DNA of 64,000 nt from FEN-1219 sp963744305. GTDB taxonomy: Bacteria > Pseudomonadota > Gammaproteobacteria > Steroidobacterales > Rariloculaceae. The notes under the pieces were generated by a model that ran no database searches, was not told where the DNA came from, and saw only the letters and a list, made by a program, of their open reading frames with translations. Below are positions 38,995 through 48,653 of the stretch, piece by piece. The DNA lies in NCBI GenBank assembly GCA_963744305.1, contig CAVUTF010000032.1, forward strand, positions 62,001 to 126,000, in the 5' to 3' direction. Both the position numbers and the translations under genes were made by a program. Position 1 is the stretch's first letter; each line of letters begins with the position of its first letter.

Positions 38995-39612
38995 TCAGCT
39001 TTTGGCCGGCGTCCCGAGTCGCTTTTCGAGGACGGTGTCGATTAGGCCATATTCCACGGCCGCTCCGCCGTCCATGAAGTTGTCCCGGTCGCTGTCACGC
39101 TCGATCCGCTCGACGGTCTGGCCGGTGTGCTTGGCTAGTATTTCGTTCAATCGGGCACGCAGTTTCAGGACCTCGCGGGCATGAATGTCGATGTCCGCGG
39201 CCTGCCCCTGAAAGCCGCCGCTCGGCTGATGAATCATGATCCTCGAGTGCGGCAAGCAATAACGCTTGCCCTTGGCGCCGCCGGCGAGCAACAGCGACCC
39301 CATGCTCGCCGCTTGACCGACGCAGATCGTGCTTACGTCGGGCTTGATGAATTGCATCGTGTCGTAGATCGAAAGGCCTGCCGTCACGATGCCGCCCGGA
39401 GAGTTGATATAAAGGTGTACGTCCTTATCGGGGTTTTCCGATTCGAGGAATAACAGCTGCGCAACTACCAGGTTGGCCACGTGATCGTCGATACCGCCGA
39501 CGATGAAGACCACACGGTCCTTCAACAGCCGCGAGTAAATGTCGTAAGCCCTTTCCCCGCGCGCCGTCTGCTCGACGACCATCGGCACCAGGTTCAACCC
39601 CTTCACGCTCAC
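38995..39612 (-). CDS. clpP: ATP-dependent Clp protease proteolytic subunit
   Basis: A 205-residue serine peptidase that forms the double heptameric chamber used by ClpX. The catalytic triad is Ser103 (GQAASMGS), His128 (RIMIHQPSGG) and Asp177 (ERDSDRDNFM), with spacing identical to E. coli. A short N-terminal propeptide region (MSVKGLNLVPMVVEQTARGERAYDI) is included. The gene lies between tig and clpX in the standard order, with a 125-base gap before clpX where a separate promoter may lie. Confidence 0.97.
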   Translation of the reverse strand: MSVKGLNLVPMVVEQTARGERAYDIYSRLLKDRVVFIVGGIDDHVANLVVAQLLFLESENPDKDVHLYINSPGGIVTAGLSIYDTMQFIKPDVSTICVGQAASMGSLLLAGGAKGKRYCLPHSRIMIHQPSGGFQGQAADIDIHAREVLKLRARLNEILAKHTGQTVERIERDSDRDNFMDGGAAVEYGLIDTVLEKRLGTPAKS

Positions 39613-39653
39613 TGTTTGCTCCTCACTTGAGAGCCCTACCGCCCCGCCCTTCT

Positions 39654-40968
39654 CTACGCGCCCATGAAGTCGCTGAAGCTCACGGCCTTTTCGCTAGTCT
39701 GCGCACGTGCAAGCACAAAATCGACGACCTGATCTTCCAGCACGCCCGCCTCGACCTGCGCCATCATGCCACGATTGCTCCGGTAGAACTGCGCGGCCTC
39801 GTCCGGTTTCTCGTACGGCGCCGCCAACTCCTTGATCCGCTGTTCGACCCGGCCCTGGTCGAGTTTGATCTTATGTTGCTTGAGCAGTTCCTGGATCAGC
39901 AGGCCGACCGTGACCCGCCGCTCGGCGAGCGCGACGAAGCGCTCGCGCGGCGGCGCTTGCTTCGGATCGGCGACGCCCATTTGCCGTAGCGCATCGGCCT
40001 GGAGGCTCGTGATCTCCTGCTCGACCAGCGCCCTTGGGATCGTGACGCGATTGGCTCGGATCAGTGCGTCGAAGATGCGTGTCTTGATGTCGGCTTTGAT
40101 CCGTTCGTTGAGCTCCCGTTCCATGTTCGTGCGGACTTCGGTCTGCAGACCTGGAACCCCTCCCTCGGCGACGCCGAAGGCCGTTGCAAACGCATCGTCG
40201 AGAGCCGGCAACACCCGTTCCTCGACGCGATGCACGGTGATCGAAAACACCGCCGTCCTGCCCGCCAGACTGTCGACGGGGTAAGTCGAAGGGAATTGCA
40301 CGCTCGCGCTCGTCGTGTCGGACGCTCGGAGCCCGACCAGTGCGGCATCGAAATCCTTGAGGACCTGCCCCGAGCCGACGACGATCGCGATCTCTTTGCC
40401 ATCTCCGCCTTGGAACGGCTGGCCGTCGATCTTGCCGTCGAAATCGACGACGACGCGGTCTTCGGTTTGCAGCCGGCCGCTCGACAGCTTGCCACGTGCT
40501 GCGCTGCTCACGCAGCTTCACCAACATGGCCTCGACGTCGGCATCCGCGATCGAGACTGTCGGCTTCTCGATCGAAATGCCCTCGAGCGGAGCAAGCTCG
40601 ATCTCGGGATACACCTCGAAGGTCGCGCGGTAGCTGAAGTGCTCGCTCGACGGGTCGGTCAACGGCTCGATCCGGGGTCCGCCCGCCGGGTTGAGCTTGT
40701 GCTCGGCGATCGCCCTCGAATAGCTGGACCGGATCACATCCGAAAGCACTTCGTCGCGTACTTGGCCGCCGTAGTACTGGCGCACGACGTTTTTCGGGAT
40801 TTTGCCCGGCCGAAATCCCTTGAGCTTCGCTGTCTTGCCGACTTTCGCCAGGCGTGCCGCGACCTCGCGCTCGATCTCGGCCGTCGGCACGCGAACCGTC
40901 ATGCGGCGCTCGAGCCCGCTCGCGGCCTCCAAAGAGACCTCAACCTTGTTCGAAATGACTGCGTTCAT
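39654..40968 (-). CDS. tig: Trigger factor, one frameshift
   Basis: Two frames together encode a ribosome-associated chaperone of about 437 residues. The first frame has the ribosome-binding domain with the GFRPGKIPKNVVRQYYG signature (residues 51-67). The second frame carries the FKBP-like PPIase domain (EDRVVVDFDGKIDGQPFQGG, then LVGLRASDTTSASVQF) and the C-terminal chaperone arms. The change of frame falls in the CGGCCGG stretch near 40472-40479; removal of one base gives a continuous protein. Since tig is the first gene of the tig-clpP-clpX-lon block, an indel error in the sequence is the likely cause. Confidence 0.94.
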
Positions 40969-40987
40969 TTTTCGTTATTACTTCCAT

Positions 40988-41073
<86 letters not shown>

Positions 41074-41108
41074 CGACTGCAAGATCACATTATAAACGTG
41101 CTGCGCGG

Positions 41109-43250
41109 CTAGCGAATCGGCAGGCCGAGCTGCCACGCCATGAACACGAGCTCGTCGACCGCCTCGCGAATGCGCGTCGCGAGCGGCTTGCCGACGCCGT
41201 GACCGGTCTCGCGGTCGACCCATAGCAGAATCGGATGCTCGCTCGGATCAGCCGACGTGGCGGCCTGCAAAGCGGCCGTCATCTTGCGCGCATGCAGCGG
41301 GTGCACGCGGCTGTCATTCTCGCCCGCAGTGAGCAACGTCGCAGGATACGCCGTGCCGCTCACGACATTTTGGTAGGGTGAATATGCCCGCAGGAAGTCG
41401 TACTGCGCGGGATCCTCCGCGCTGCCGTACTCGGGCACCCAGTAACGCGCCATCAAGAAGTGCTGATACCGCAGCATGTCGAGCAACGGCACGCCGACGA
41501 TGGCCGCGGCGAACAGCTCCGGCCGCTGCGTAACCGCGACCCCGGTCAGGAGCCCGCCATTCGAGCGGCCGCTGATACCGAGCTGCTCCCGCCGCGTATA
41601 GCGCTGCGCGATCAGCCACTCGGCCGCAGCGTAAAAGTCGTCGAACACGGTCTGCTTCTTCTCGAGCATGCCCGCGCGATGCCAATCCGCTCCGAACTCC
41701 CCGCCACCGCGCAGATTGGCAATCGCATAGACGCCGCCCCGCGCGAGCCACGGCCGCCACGCGGCCAGAAAGCTCGGCGTCAACGAAATGTCGAACCCAC
41801 CGTAGCCATAGAGAACCGTCGGGTTCTTGCCGTCGAGCTGCAGGTCTTCGCGGTGGACGAGGAACATCGGGATCTCGACGCCGTCGCTCGAGCGGTACCG
41901 AACCTGCTTGACGACCACCGGCGCACTGGCCGCAGCGGAACGCTGCTCCGGCTTGCGCCACAGAACGCTGCGGCCCGTGGCAAGATCGACTCGATAGATC
42001 GCGGCCGGCTCACTGAACGTCTCGAACCGCAGCCATGCGACCTCTCGCTCCGGATGCGTGAGGATCGCGGCACTGCCAATCCCGGGTAAGGTCACGGCAG
42101 CTTGCGCCCGGCCGCTACTATCGAACGTTTCGATCCTGCTGTACGCGTCCGCTAGATAATCTACGACGATGCGGCCGGGCGCGCGAGCGATGCCGACGAT
42201 CACGGCGTCCGGCCGCGCGGCCAACACCTCGCGATACCGAGCCGGCTCCTCGGCTGCGAGATCGAACGCGAGCACGCGCTTGTTCGAGGCGCCGAACGTC
42301 GTCAGTGCGTAGAAGACGTCTTCGACGATGAAGCCGTCGGTGAGTGCATCCTCGCCGACCAGCAGGTCGCGTCGCTCGAGCGTGCCCGTCTTACGCCACT
42401 GCTCGAGGTCGTAGAACCAGACGTCGTTAGAATCGGTGCCGGTGTAGTAGACGACGATGAGCCAGTGGCCGTCATCGTCGACAACCGGATACGGTCCCCA
42501 CGTCGTCGCGAGCGGACCTTCCGTGTACTGCTCGAACAGCACGGGATCCTCCGCGGCGTTCCTACCGAGGCGATGGATCAGGATCTGCCCGGAGTACGGG
42601 TTTTGCGCGTCGGACAACCGGCGCACGACGAACTGCTCGTTATCGTCGAGCCAGCTCACGGGGTCGACGCGGCCGGGAATCTCGTCGGCGAGCCAAGCCC
42701 CGGTCGCTGTGTCGAGCACGCGAGCCGTCGTGTTCTCGTCGCCCGCGTGGGAGGTGCCAAACGCGACATAGCGGCCGTCTCGGCTCGGCTGGTACCAATC
42801 GAGCGCGAGCAATCCGGTCGGGTCGAGCGCGTTGACGTCGATCAGGATACGAGGCTCCCCTGCTTCGCCGCGCTGGACGTACAGCACGGGTTGCGCGGCG
42901 GTGCCGCGCCGCAGCGTGTAGAACAGCCATTCGCCTGCGGCACGCGGGATGCCCCAGGCGTCGAGCGACAACAGCTCGCCGAGCTCCTCGGCGAGGGGCT
43001 CGCGGCCGTCTAGGGCGTCGAGTGTTGCACGCGTGTGCGCATTTTGGGCGTCCGTCCACGCGGACACCTCGGCGTCGAGCGCAGCGTCGGGCGCGTTGAG
43101 CTCGGGCGCGACGCTACCTTCGAGCCAGTGATACGCATCTTCGACGCGCTGCCCGTGCTCGACGTAGGCGAATTCGCGCCGTTCCGTATGAGGGGGAGCG
43201 GCGGAAACGATTGGGCTCGTAATCAACAGCAGCACGCAGGCGTATCGCAC
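41109..43250 (-). CDS. Secreted prolyl oligopeptidase family serine peptidase
   Basis: A 713-residue S9A peptidase. An N-terminal signal peptide (MRYACVLLLITSPIVSA) suggests export to the periplasm. The N-terminal seven-bladed propeller starts YHWLEG. The C-terminal alpha/beta-hydrolase domain has the nucleophile in ISGRSNGGLLTG, the acid in AGENDSRVHPLHA and the histidine in DRETGHGVGKP. A propeller-to-peptidase junction is visible at NPTVLYGYGGFDISLTP. It would cleave proline-containing peptides of up to about 30 residues. It lies alone between tRNA-Leu and the Ig-repeat lipoprotein on the same strand. Confidence 0.92.
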   Translation of the reverse strand: MRYACVLLLITSPIVSAAPPHTERREFAYVEHGQRVEDAYHWLEGSVAPELNAPDAALDAEVSAWTDAQNAHTRATLDALDGREPLAEELGELLSLDAWGIPRAAGEWLFYTLRRGTAAQPVLYVQRGEAGEPRILIDVNALDPTGLLALDWYQPSRDGRYVAFGTSHAGDENTTARVLDTATGAWLADEIPGRVDPVSWLDDNEQFVVRRLSDAQNPYSGQILIHRLGRNAAEDPVLFEQYTEGPLATTWGPYPVVDDDGHWLIVVYYTGTDSNDVWFYDLEQWRKTGTLERRDLLVGEDALTDGFIVEDVFYALTTFGASNKRVLAFDLAAEEPARYREVLAARPDAVIVGIARAPGRIVVDYLADAYSRIETFDSSGRAQAAVTLPGIGSAAILTHPEREVAWLRFETFSEPAAIYRVDLATGRSVLWRKPEQRSAAASAPVVVKQVRYRSSDGVEIPMFLVHREDLQLDGKNPTVLYGYGGFDISLTPSFLAAWRPWLARGGVYAIANLRGGGEFGADWHRAGMLEKKQTVFDDFYAAAEWLIAQRYTRREQLGISGRSNGGLLTGVAVTQRPELFAAAIVGVPLLDMLRYQHFLMARYWVPEYGSAEDPAQYDFLRAYSPYQNVVSGTAYPATLLTAGENDSRVHPLHARKMTAALQAATSADPSEHPILLWVDRETGHGVGKPLATRIREAVDELVFMAWQLGLPIR

Positions 43251-43289
43251 GCCCGCGATTATAACGCCCCCTGCCAGCAGCGGGCGCCG

Positions 43290-45896
43290 CTACTGGATCG
43301 TCTTGCTCGCCGCGTTCGACCGAGTGCTCTCGTTACCGCTCGCGTCGAAGGCCGTGGCTGCGAAAAAGTAGGTGCCGGCGACGAGATTCTCAACGAGGTA
43401 TGAAGTGATGCCCGGATTGTTGATCGTGACAACGTTGGGCAAATTTGCTTGAGACGTGCCCCAATAGATCTTGAACCCGGCAAGATCCGTGAGCGCAGTA
43501 CCGTCCGTGTTTTGCGTCGGGGGTGTCCAGCTCAGCGTGGCCGATCCGATCGCGACGGCTTGCACGGTAACGTTGAAGGCCGCGAGCGCGCTCGTCAGCG
43601 CTCCGTCCGAAACCGAGATCACGATTCCGGTCGTGGTTCCGACGTTTGCAGCACCCGGAGTTCCTTCCAAGCGACCCGTGGCGGCAGAGAACGTCGCCCA
43701 TGCGGGCTTGTTGACGATGCTGAACGTGAGTACATCGCCGTTTGCGTCGACGGCGGTCGGCTGGAATGAGTACTGCGTGCCCTGCATGACCGCCGTCGCC
43801 GGCGTACCGGAGATCGTCGGAGCAACATTGGGAGCCGGACTCACGCTGATCGAAAACACAGGCAACGACGCCGATGCGAGACCGTCGCTTACGCTGATGC
43901 CAATGTTCGCAAACGAGCCGACGTTTGCGGCCCCAGGTGTGCCTGAAAGACGCCCCGTGGCCGTATTGAACGTCGCCCACGTCGGCCGGTTCGTGATGCT
44001 GAACGTCAACGCGTTGTTTTGGGCGTCGGTCGCCGACGGCTGGAATACGTATTGCGTGCCGACCATCGCGCTCGTTCCCGGCGTTCCCGAAATGGTCGGG
44101 GCAGTGTTCGCCGGCGCACCTACGGTGACCGCAAAAGCCGCCAGCGCCGCGGACGCCTGACCGTCGCTGACGCTGATCACGATGTTGGCGAACGACCCCA
44201 CGTTAGCAGCGGCCGGCGTTCCTTGCAGACGACCGGTCGTGGTGCTGAAGGTGGCCCAGCTCGGCCGGTTCGTGATGCTGAACGTCAGCGCATTGTTGTC
44301 CGCATCGGTTGCGGTCGGCTGAAACGTGTATTGCGTGCCGACCATGGTGCTCGTCGCCGGCGTGCCGGAGATCACAGGCGCGGCGTTCGGCGGCGCGCTC
44401 ACTGTGATCGTGAAAGCCGGCAGCGCGCTCGTCACTTGGCCGTCGCTGACGCTGATGCCGATGTTTGCAAATGCGCCGATATTCGCTGCCGTCGGGGTCC
44501 CTAGCAGGCGTCCGTTCGACGTGTTGAACGTGGCCCAGCTCGGACGGTTCGTGATACTGAACGTCAACGTGTTGTTGTCGGCATCCGTCGCAGTCGGCTG
44601 AAACGAGTATTGCGTGCCGACCGTGGCGGTCGTCGCCGGCGTTCCCGAAATCACCGGGGCTCCGTTCGCCGCGGCAACTGTGATCGCGAATGCCGGCAGT
44701 TGCACGGCGGCCTTGCCGTCGGTGACGCCGATGACGATGGTGCTGTACGTCCGCACGTGGTTGGCCCCGGGCGTCCCCTGCAGGAGTCCTGTCGACGCGT
44801 TGAACGTCGCCCATGTCGGCCGGTTCGCGATCGTGTACGTGATCGGATCGTTGTCGGCGTCGGTGGCCGTCGGCTGGAACGAGTACGCGACACCCTGCGT
44901 CGCCGTCGTCGCGGGGGTTCCCGAGATCTGCGGACGTGTATTGCTCGCTGCCGCGGTGACCGTAATCGAGAACGGCGGCAACATGGCACTCGCTTTGCCG
45001 TCGCTGACGCTGATGACGACGTTCGCGAACGTCCCGGCCGCGGGCGGTGTGCCGGTCAAAGCGCCGGTCGCCGTGTCGAAGCTCGCCCAGGGCGGTAGCC
45101 CGCCGATCCCGAACACGAGCGAATCGCCGTCGGGATCGTTCGCGGTGGGAACGAACGCGTACGCGCTCCCCGCTTCGACCGACGTCATCGGATCGCCGAG
45201 TATCTCGGGCGCGGTGTTCGCGGCGGCCAGCGCGACGGCGATGCTGAACGGTGCGAGCGCAACCGTCGTCGTGCCATCACTCACGGAGATCGCGATGTCG
45301 GCATACCGGCCCGAGCCAGCGGCCGGCGGCGTGCCTTGCAAGCGCCCATTGGTCGGTGTGAACGTCGCCCACGTCGGACGGTTGCGGATCGTGAACGACA
45401 GCGGATCGCCGTTCGGGTCGCTCGCGGTCGGCGTGAACGAATACATCGTGCCGGCGACAACGGACGTGGCCGGGCTGCCCGAGATGGTGGGAGCGGGATT
45501 GGCCGGCGCGTCACCGACGACCGTTAGGTCGAACGCCGGCAACAGCGTCTGGTTCGTACCGTCCGATACCCAAACCACGATGCCTCGGTACACGCCAACG
45601 TGGCTCGCCGTTGGAGTCCCCGAAACTTGCCCGTTGGAGGGATTGAAGCTCGCCCAGCCCGGCTTGCCGTCTATGCCGAACAACAGCGCATCACCGTCCG
45701 CATCGGTTGCGGTCGGCGCAAACATGTAGGGTGCATTTCTGGAGACGCTAGTACTGGGTGTTCCGGAGATGGTAGGAGCTCTGTTCGCTGTTGCCGCCGG
45801 ATCCGCATCATCGTCAGAGCAAGCTAGCAGGAAAAAAACGAGGACAAACGAAACCCATCGAACGGCTTTGACAGCAATCAGCATTCTGAATCCCAC
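43290..45896 (-). CDS. Putative lipoprotein with eight Ig-like (He_PIG) repeats and C-terminal Fn3
   Basis: An 868-residue surface-type protein. The signal sequence ends in the lipobox LLAC (Cys26) with Ser at +2, which favours outer-membrane sorting. Eight tandem repeats of about 92 residues follow, each built as APxISGTPATS...YSFQPTATDADNNxLTFSI.NRP.WATFN..TGRLxGTP...VGxFANIxISVSDG. This is the pattern of putative Ig (He_PIG/cadherin-like) domains. Repeats 5-7 are most alike. The final 90 residues (SATLSWTPPTQNTDGTALTDL...AGTYFFAATAFDASGNES) form a fibronectin type III domain. Such proteins are thought to act as adhesins or scaffolds. No catalytic domain is seen. ATG 45884 is an alternative start. 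Confidence 0.85.
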   Translation of the reverse strand: MGFRMLIAVKAVRWVSFVLVFFLLACSDDDADPAATANRAPTISGTPSTSVSRNAPYMFAPTATDADGDALLFGIDGKPGWASFNPSNGQVSGTPTASHVGVYRGIVVWVSDGTNQTLLPAFDLTVVGDAPANPAPTISGSPATSVVAGTMYSFTPTASDPNGDPLSFTIRNRPTWATFTPTNGRLQGTPPAAGSGRYADIAISVSDGTTTVALAPFSIAVALAAANTAPEILGDPMTSVEAGSAYAFVPTANDPDGDSLVFGIGGLPPWASFDTATGALTGTPPAAGTFANVVISVSDGKASAMLPPFSITVTAAASNTRPQISGTPATTATQGVAYSFQPTATDADNDPITYTIANRPTWATFNASTGLLQGTPGANHVRTYSTIVIGVTDGKAAVQLPAFAITVAAANGAPVISGTPATTATVGTQYSFQPTATDADNNTLTFSITNRPSWATFNTSNGRLLGTPTAANIGAFANIGISVSDGQVTSALPAFTITVSAPPNAAPVISGTPATSTMVGTQYTFQPTATDADNNALTFSITNRPSWATFSTTTGRLQGTPAAANVGSFANIVISVSDGQASAALAAFAVTVGAPANTAPTISGTPGTSAMVGTQYVFQPSATDAQNNALTFSITNRPTWATFNTATGRLSGTPGAANVGSFANIGISVSDGLASASLPVFSISVSPAPNVAPTISGTPATAVMQGTQYSFQPTAVDANGDVLTFSIVNKPAWATFSAATGRLEGTPGAANVGTTTGIVISVSDGALTSALAAFNVTVQAVAIGSATLSWTPPTQNTDGTALTDLAGFKIYWGTSQANLPNVVTINNPGITSYLVENLVAGTYFFAATAFDASGNESTRSNAASKTIQ

Positions 45897-46162
45897 CCAG
45901 AGCTCAACAGCCTCGCAAATCCAAGTTTCGTGCCACGGCGCTTCAGCCCGCGCCGGGCAACGCTTTCAGGGGGTCGGCGCCGAACAGCGACAGGTGCAAT
46001 TGTTCGCTTTTGGCGACAGTGACGCAGCGCGTCCAGTGACTCTCCTGCAGGAGGACCGCACCGCACGGTCGGCGGAGGGAGACAAACCGCGACGGCCCTC
46101 ACAGCACAACAGTTAAATCGCCGCGAAAGGCCGTTCTACGACGAAGGTTCGGCTGCGTTGTT

Positions 46163-46594
46163 TTACTTTAATCCGCGCGTCGCCGTTCGGCGACTCGCAA
46201 CGTAATCCCCGTAGTCGCCGCACTCGATACGGGAACACAGAAGAGGGGATCGACGATAGCAGTACAACCATGCAACGCGTGCGCGCCGCACTCCGTGTCG
46301 ATGGTCGACGGTTTCCACGACGCGTTGCACGCGGACGAAGCGCTGCTGCCCGCGAGCGCGCGACCCTTCGTATCGGTCCAGGGTTCGCAAGATTGCGACG
46401 CGCGAGCGCAGCCGATAGAGCTCGCCGCTCACCCAATCGTGACGGCATGTTGCGTCGATCAAGCCGGGGTAGTGGCCCAAATCGTAGAGTCGGCCGCGCG
46501 TCTGGGCTCTTCCCACGTAAGTCGCGACGCGCTCGAGCCAACGCGCCATCGGGATGTCGACAAACGGCCGCAACGTGCCATAAACGAACAGCAA
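46163..46594 (-). CDS. Gamma-glutamylcyclotransferase-like (AIG2/GGCT fold) protein
   Basis: A 143-residue protein beginning MLFVYGTLRP, the substrate-loop signature of the GGCT fold, followed by YDLGHYPGLI, a typical second motif, and LDRYEG, which contains the expected catalytic glutamate. Members cyclise gamma-glutamyl dipeptides to 5-oxoproline or act on related substrates. The C-terminal 50 residues are unusually Arg-rich and unlike the usual W-Y ending, so the end may be affected by a frameshift. It is divergent from the Wzi-like gene, with 92 bases between the starts. Confidence 0.7.
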   Translation of the reverse strand: MLFVYGTLRPFVDIPMARWLERVATYVGRAQTRGRLYDLGHYPGLIDATCRHDWVSGELYRLRSRVAILRTLDRYEGSRARGQQRFVRVQRVVETVDHRHGVRRARVAWLYCYRRSPLLCSRIECGDYGDYVASRRTATRGLK

Positions 46595-46686
46595 CGAATC
46601 GCGCTTTGTCTGCTGTGACGATATTATGCTCGTCGTTTTTCTCCTGCCCTCTAGTTAAGCAGCGGTCGGCGACAAGGACAATCTTC

Positions 46687-48087
46687 ATGCTGTTGCGCTT
46701 AATCGCCCTTGGAGGCGTCGCACTGCTCGGCAACGCCGTCGAGGCGCGCGGGGTGAGCCCTTACCTGCCGCTGCAGATGTCCCCGGAGATTGAGCGGCAG
46801 ATCGAACGGTTGCTGATGCTCGCCGATCAGCCGGTTCTGCAGCGACCGATCGCAGCGGCGACGGTGCTCGGTGCACTCCCGCGAGCCTGCGAACGAGATG
46901 TGGTGTTGTGCCAGCAGGTCGAGCGCTATTTGAGTGGGTACATGCGCACAGCGGGTATCCCGCACGCGAGCCTGACGGCTGCGGCGACCTCGAGCGACTC
47001 GATCGCTCTTGCGAACCGTCATGGGATGCGCTCCGACAGCGCCTATGAGGCTTCGGTATCCGCGTATTTTCAGCCGTCGGACTACGTGCTGCTGAGCGGC
47101 GGCGTGCTGGCGTACGAGGGCGAGACGACTCCGACGGGCACTCTGGTCAGCATGGGCTTCGAGTACGCACAGGTCGACTTGGGCTTCCGCGATCATTGGC
47201 TCTCGCCGTTCACCGATAGCTCGATGACGCTGTCCACTGAAGCGCCAACGATGCCGTCGGTCACGATCTCGAACTACACGCCACTCACTCGATGGCGCCT
47301 TCGCTATGAATTTTTCGTCGCCGAGATGAGCGAATCGAGCAACATCGCTTTTCAGGGCGGGTTCACGTCCGGGAACCCGCTGTTCGGCGGGATCCATGTT
47401 TCCATCGAGCCGTTCGACGGCTGGTCGTTCGGAGTCACGCGCCTGCTTCAGTTCGGCGGTGGCGAGCGCGATAGCTCGTTCAGCAGTTTCCTCGACGCGT
47501 TGATCAATCCGTCCGACTACGACAACACCGGCACGGACGCGGATTTCGGCAATCAAGTCGCCTCGTTCACGTCGCAGCTCTTGTTGCCGGGGCCCGTTCC
47601 GCTCGCGCTTTATTTCGAGTACGCCGGCGAAGACACCTCGACGTTGAGCAATCTGCGGCTTGGCAACAGCGCGCTGTCGGTCGGCCTGCACGTTCCCACG
47701 CTGGGCCAACAGTTCGATCTCACGGTCGAGCTTAGTGAATGGCAGAACGCCTGGTACGTGCACAGTATCTATCAGGATGGTTTGCGCCATGAGGGCAACG
47801 TCGTGGGCCACTGGGGCGCCGATCACAGGGCGCTCAACGATGCCGTCGGCGCGCGCAGCGTAATGGCGCGACTCGGCTGGCTGCCGCGCGTCGGCGGCAT
47901 GATCGAAGCCACCTATCGCAGCATCGACAACGAAGACTACGGCGCCGTCGCCTATCAGCGGGGTTGGAAGTTCGAGGTCCGCTACAGCCGACCCTGGCAA
48001 CGATTCCTGCTCGGCGGCGAAATCGACGTCGGCGAAGACGTGTTCGGCGACTCCTATTCGCGGATCAGCGCCTTCGCTCGGTTCTAG
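46687..48087 (+). CDS. Wzi-like capsule assembly outer-membrane protein
   Basis: A 466-residue protein with a signal peptide (MLLRLIALGGVALLGNAVEA). The N-terminal SPYLPLQMSPEIERQIERLL plus a helical stretch, then many amphipathic strands with regular aromatic ends (for example FEVRYSRPWQRFLLGGEIDVG) to a terminal ISAFARF, match the capsule assembly Wzi family beta-barrel. Wzi anchors group 1-like capsule polysaccharide at the cell surface. ATG 46687 is chosen because the signal peptide starts there, with AAGGACA upstream as ribosome-binding site. It is followed after 14 bases by a second outer-membrane protein gene. It is a probable partner of the export system at 9.4-13.2 kb. Confidence 0.8.
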   Translation: MLLRLIALGGVALLGNAVEARGVSPYLPLQMSPEIERQIERLLMLADQPVLQRPIAAATVLGALPRACERDVVLCQQVERYLSGYMRTAGIPHASLTAAATSSDSIALANRHGMRSDSAYEASVSAYFQPSDYVLLSGGVLAYEGETTPTGTLVSMGFEYAQVDLGFRDHWLSPFTDSSMTLSTEAPTMPSVTISNYTPLTRWRLRYEFFVAEMSESSNIAFQGGFTSGNPLFGGIHVSIEPFDGWSFGVTRLLQFGGGERDSSFSSFLDALINPSDYDNTGTDADFGNQVASFTSQLLLPGPVPLALYFEYAGEDTSTLSNLRLGNSALSVGLHVPTLGQQFDLTVELSEWQNAWYVHSIYQDGLRHEGNVVGHWGADHRALNDAVGARSVMARLGWLPRVGGMIEATYRSIDNEDYGAVAYQRGWKFEVRYSRPWQRFLLGGEIDVGEDVFGDSYSRISAFARF

Positions 48088-48101
48088 ACGAGCGCACCAG
48101 C

Positions 48102-48653
48102 ATGAAGACAGCAACCCCCATTCGCGTCGCGGCCGTCGCCTTCGGTGCGTGCTTCGCACTCAACTCGACTCATGCAGAGGTGTTCGTCGACATCGGCATC
48201 AACGCGTCTCGCGTAGAAGCGGACATTGCCGATCAAGCAGGCACGACGACAAGCAACTCGAGCGGCGTGCATGCGGGGGTCGGAATCAGGCGTGCGCTCA
48301 GCGGTGGAGGCGACATCGGGGCGCGGCTCGAAATCGACGACGTCGATTCCGATCTGCTGTTCGCGGTGCGCGCGCTCGACTACCGCTTCCATCCGTCGGA
48401 GCGGCTCGCGGTAGGGGCATTCTTCGGCGCCGCGCGCCTCGACCTCGCGACCCCGGCCTATGGCTACTACCTAGGCGGCGGCGTGCACTTCAAGGAGCTC
48501 CTTAAGAGTTGGGATCTCGGGCTCGAGCTGCGCTTCGGCGACAAGATCGCGCGCGACAACGTGCTGCCTTCCGATCCGCAAGGCGAAGGCGGTCGAGACG
48601 ACAACTTCTACGATCTGTCAGGCGTCAGCCTTTACTTGAGCCGACGCTTCTAA
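48102..48653 (+). CDS. Small outer-membrane beta-barrel protein
   Basis: A 183-residue protein with a signal peptide (about residues 1-25, ending THAEVF) and alternating hydrophobic strands such as FVDIGINASRVEADI, GARLEIDDVDSDLLFAVRALDYRF and LGLELRFGDKIARDNVL. The last strand VSLYLSRRF ends in Phe, the BAM recognition rule for barrels. The size suggests an eight-stranded barrel of the OmpA-N/OmpW class, but no specific family is recognised. It is in tandem with the Wzi-like gene and probably co-transcribed. Its end overlaps the convergent glycosyltransferase gene by about 29 bases. Confidence 0.75.
   Translation: MKTATPIRVAAVAFGACFALNSTHAEVFVDIGINASRVEADIADQAGTTTSNSSGVHAGVGIRRALSGGGDIGARLEIDDVDSDLLFAVRALDYRFHPSERLAVGAFFGAARLDLATPAYGYYLGGGVHFKELLKSWDLGLELRFGDKIARDNVLPSDPQGEGGRDDNFYDLSGVSLYLSRRF

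Noticed and set aside
43560..45830. Regular repeats suggestive of a CRISPR array or satellite DNA
   Set aside because: The period is about 276 bases and matches coding repeats of the Ig-like lipoprotein; there are no spacers and no cas genes.
46699..48159. A 486-codon open frame on the minus strand opposite the Wzi-like gene
   Set aside because: It is antisense to a protein with a signal peptide and clear barrel strands; its own translation is Arg/Ala/Glu-rich with no family signature.
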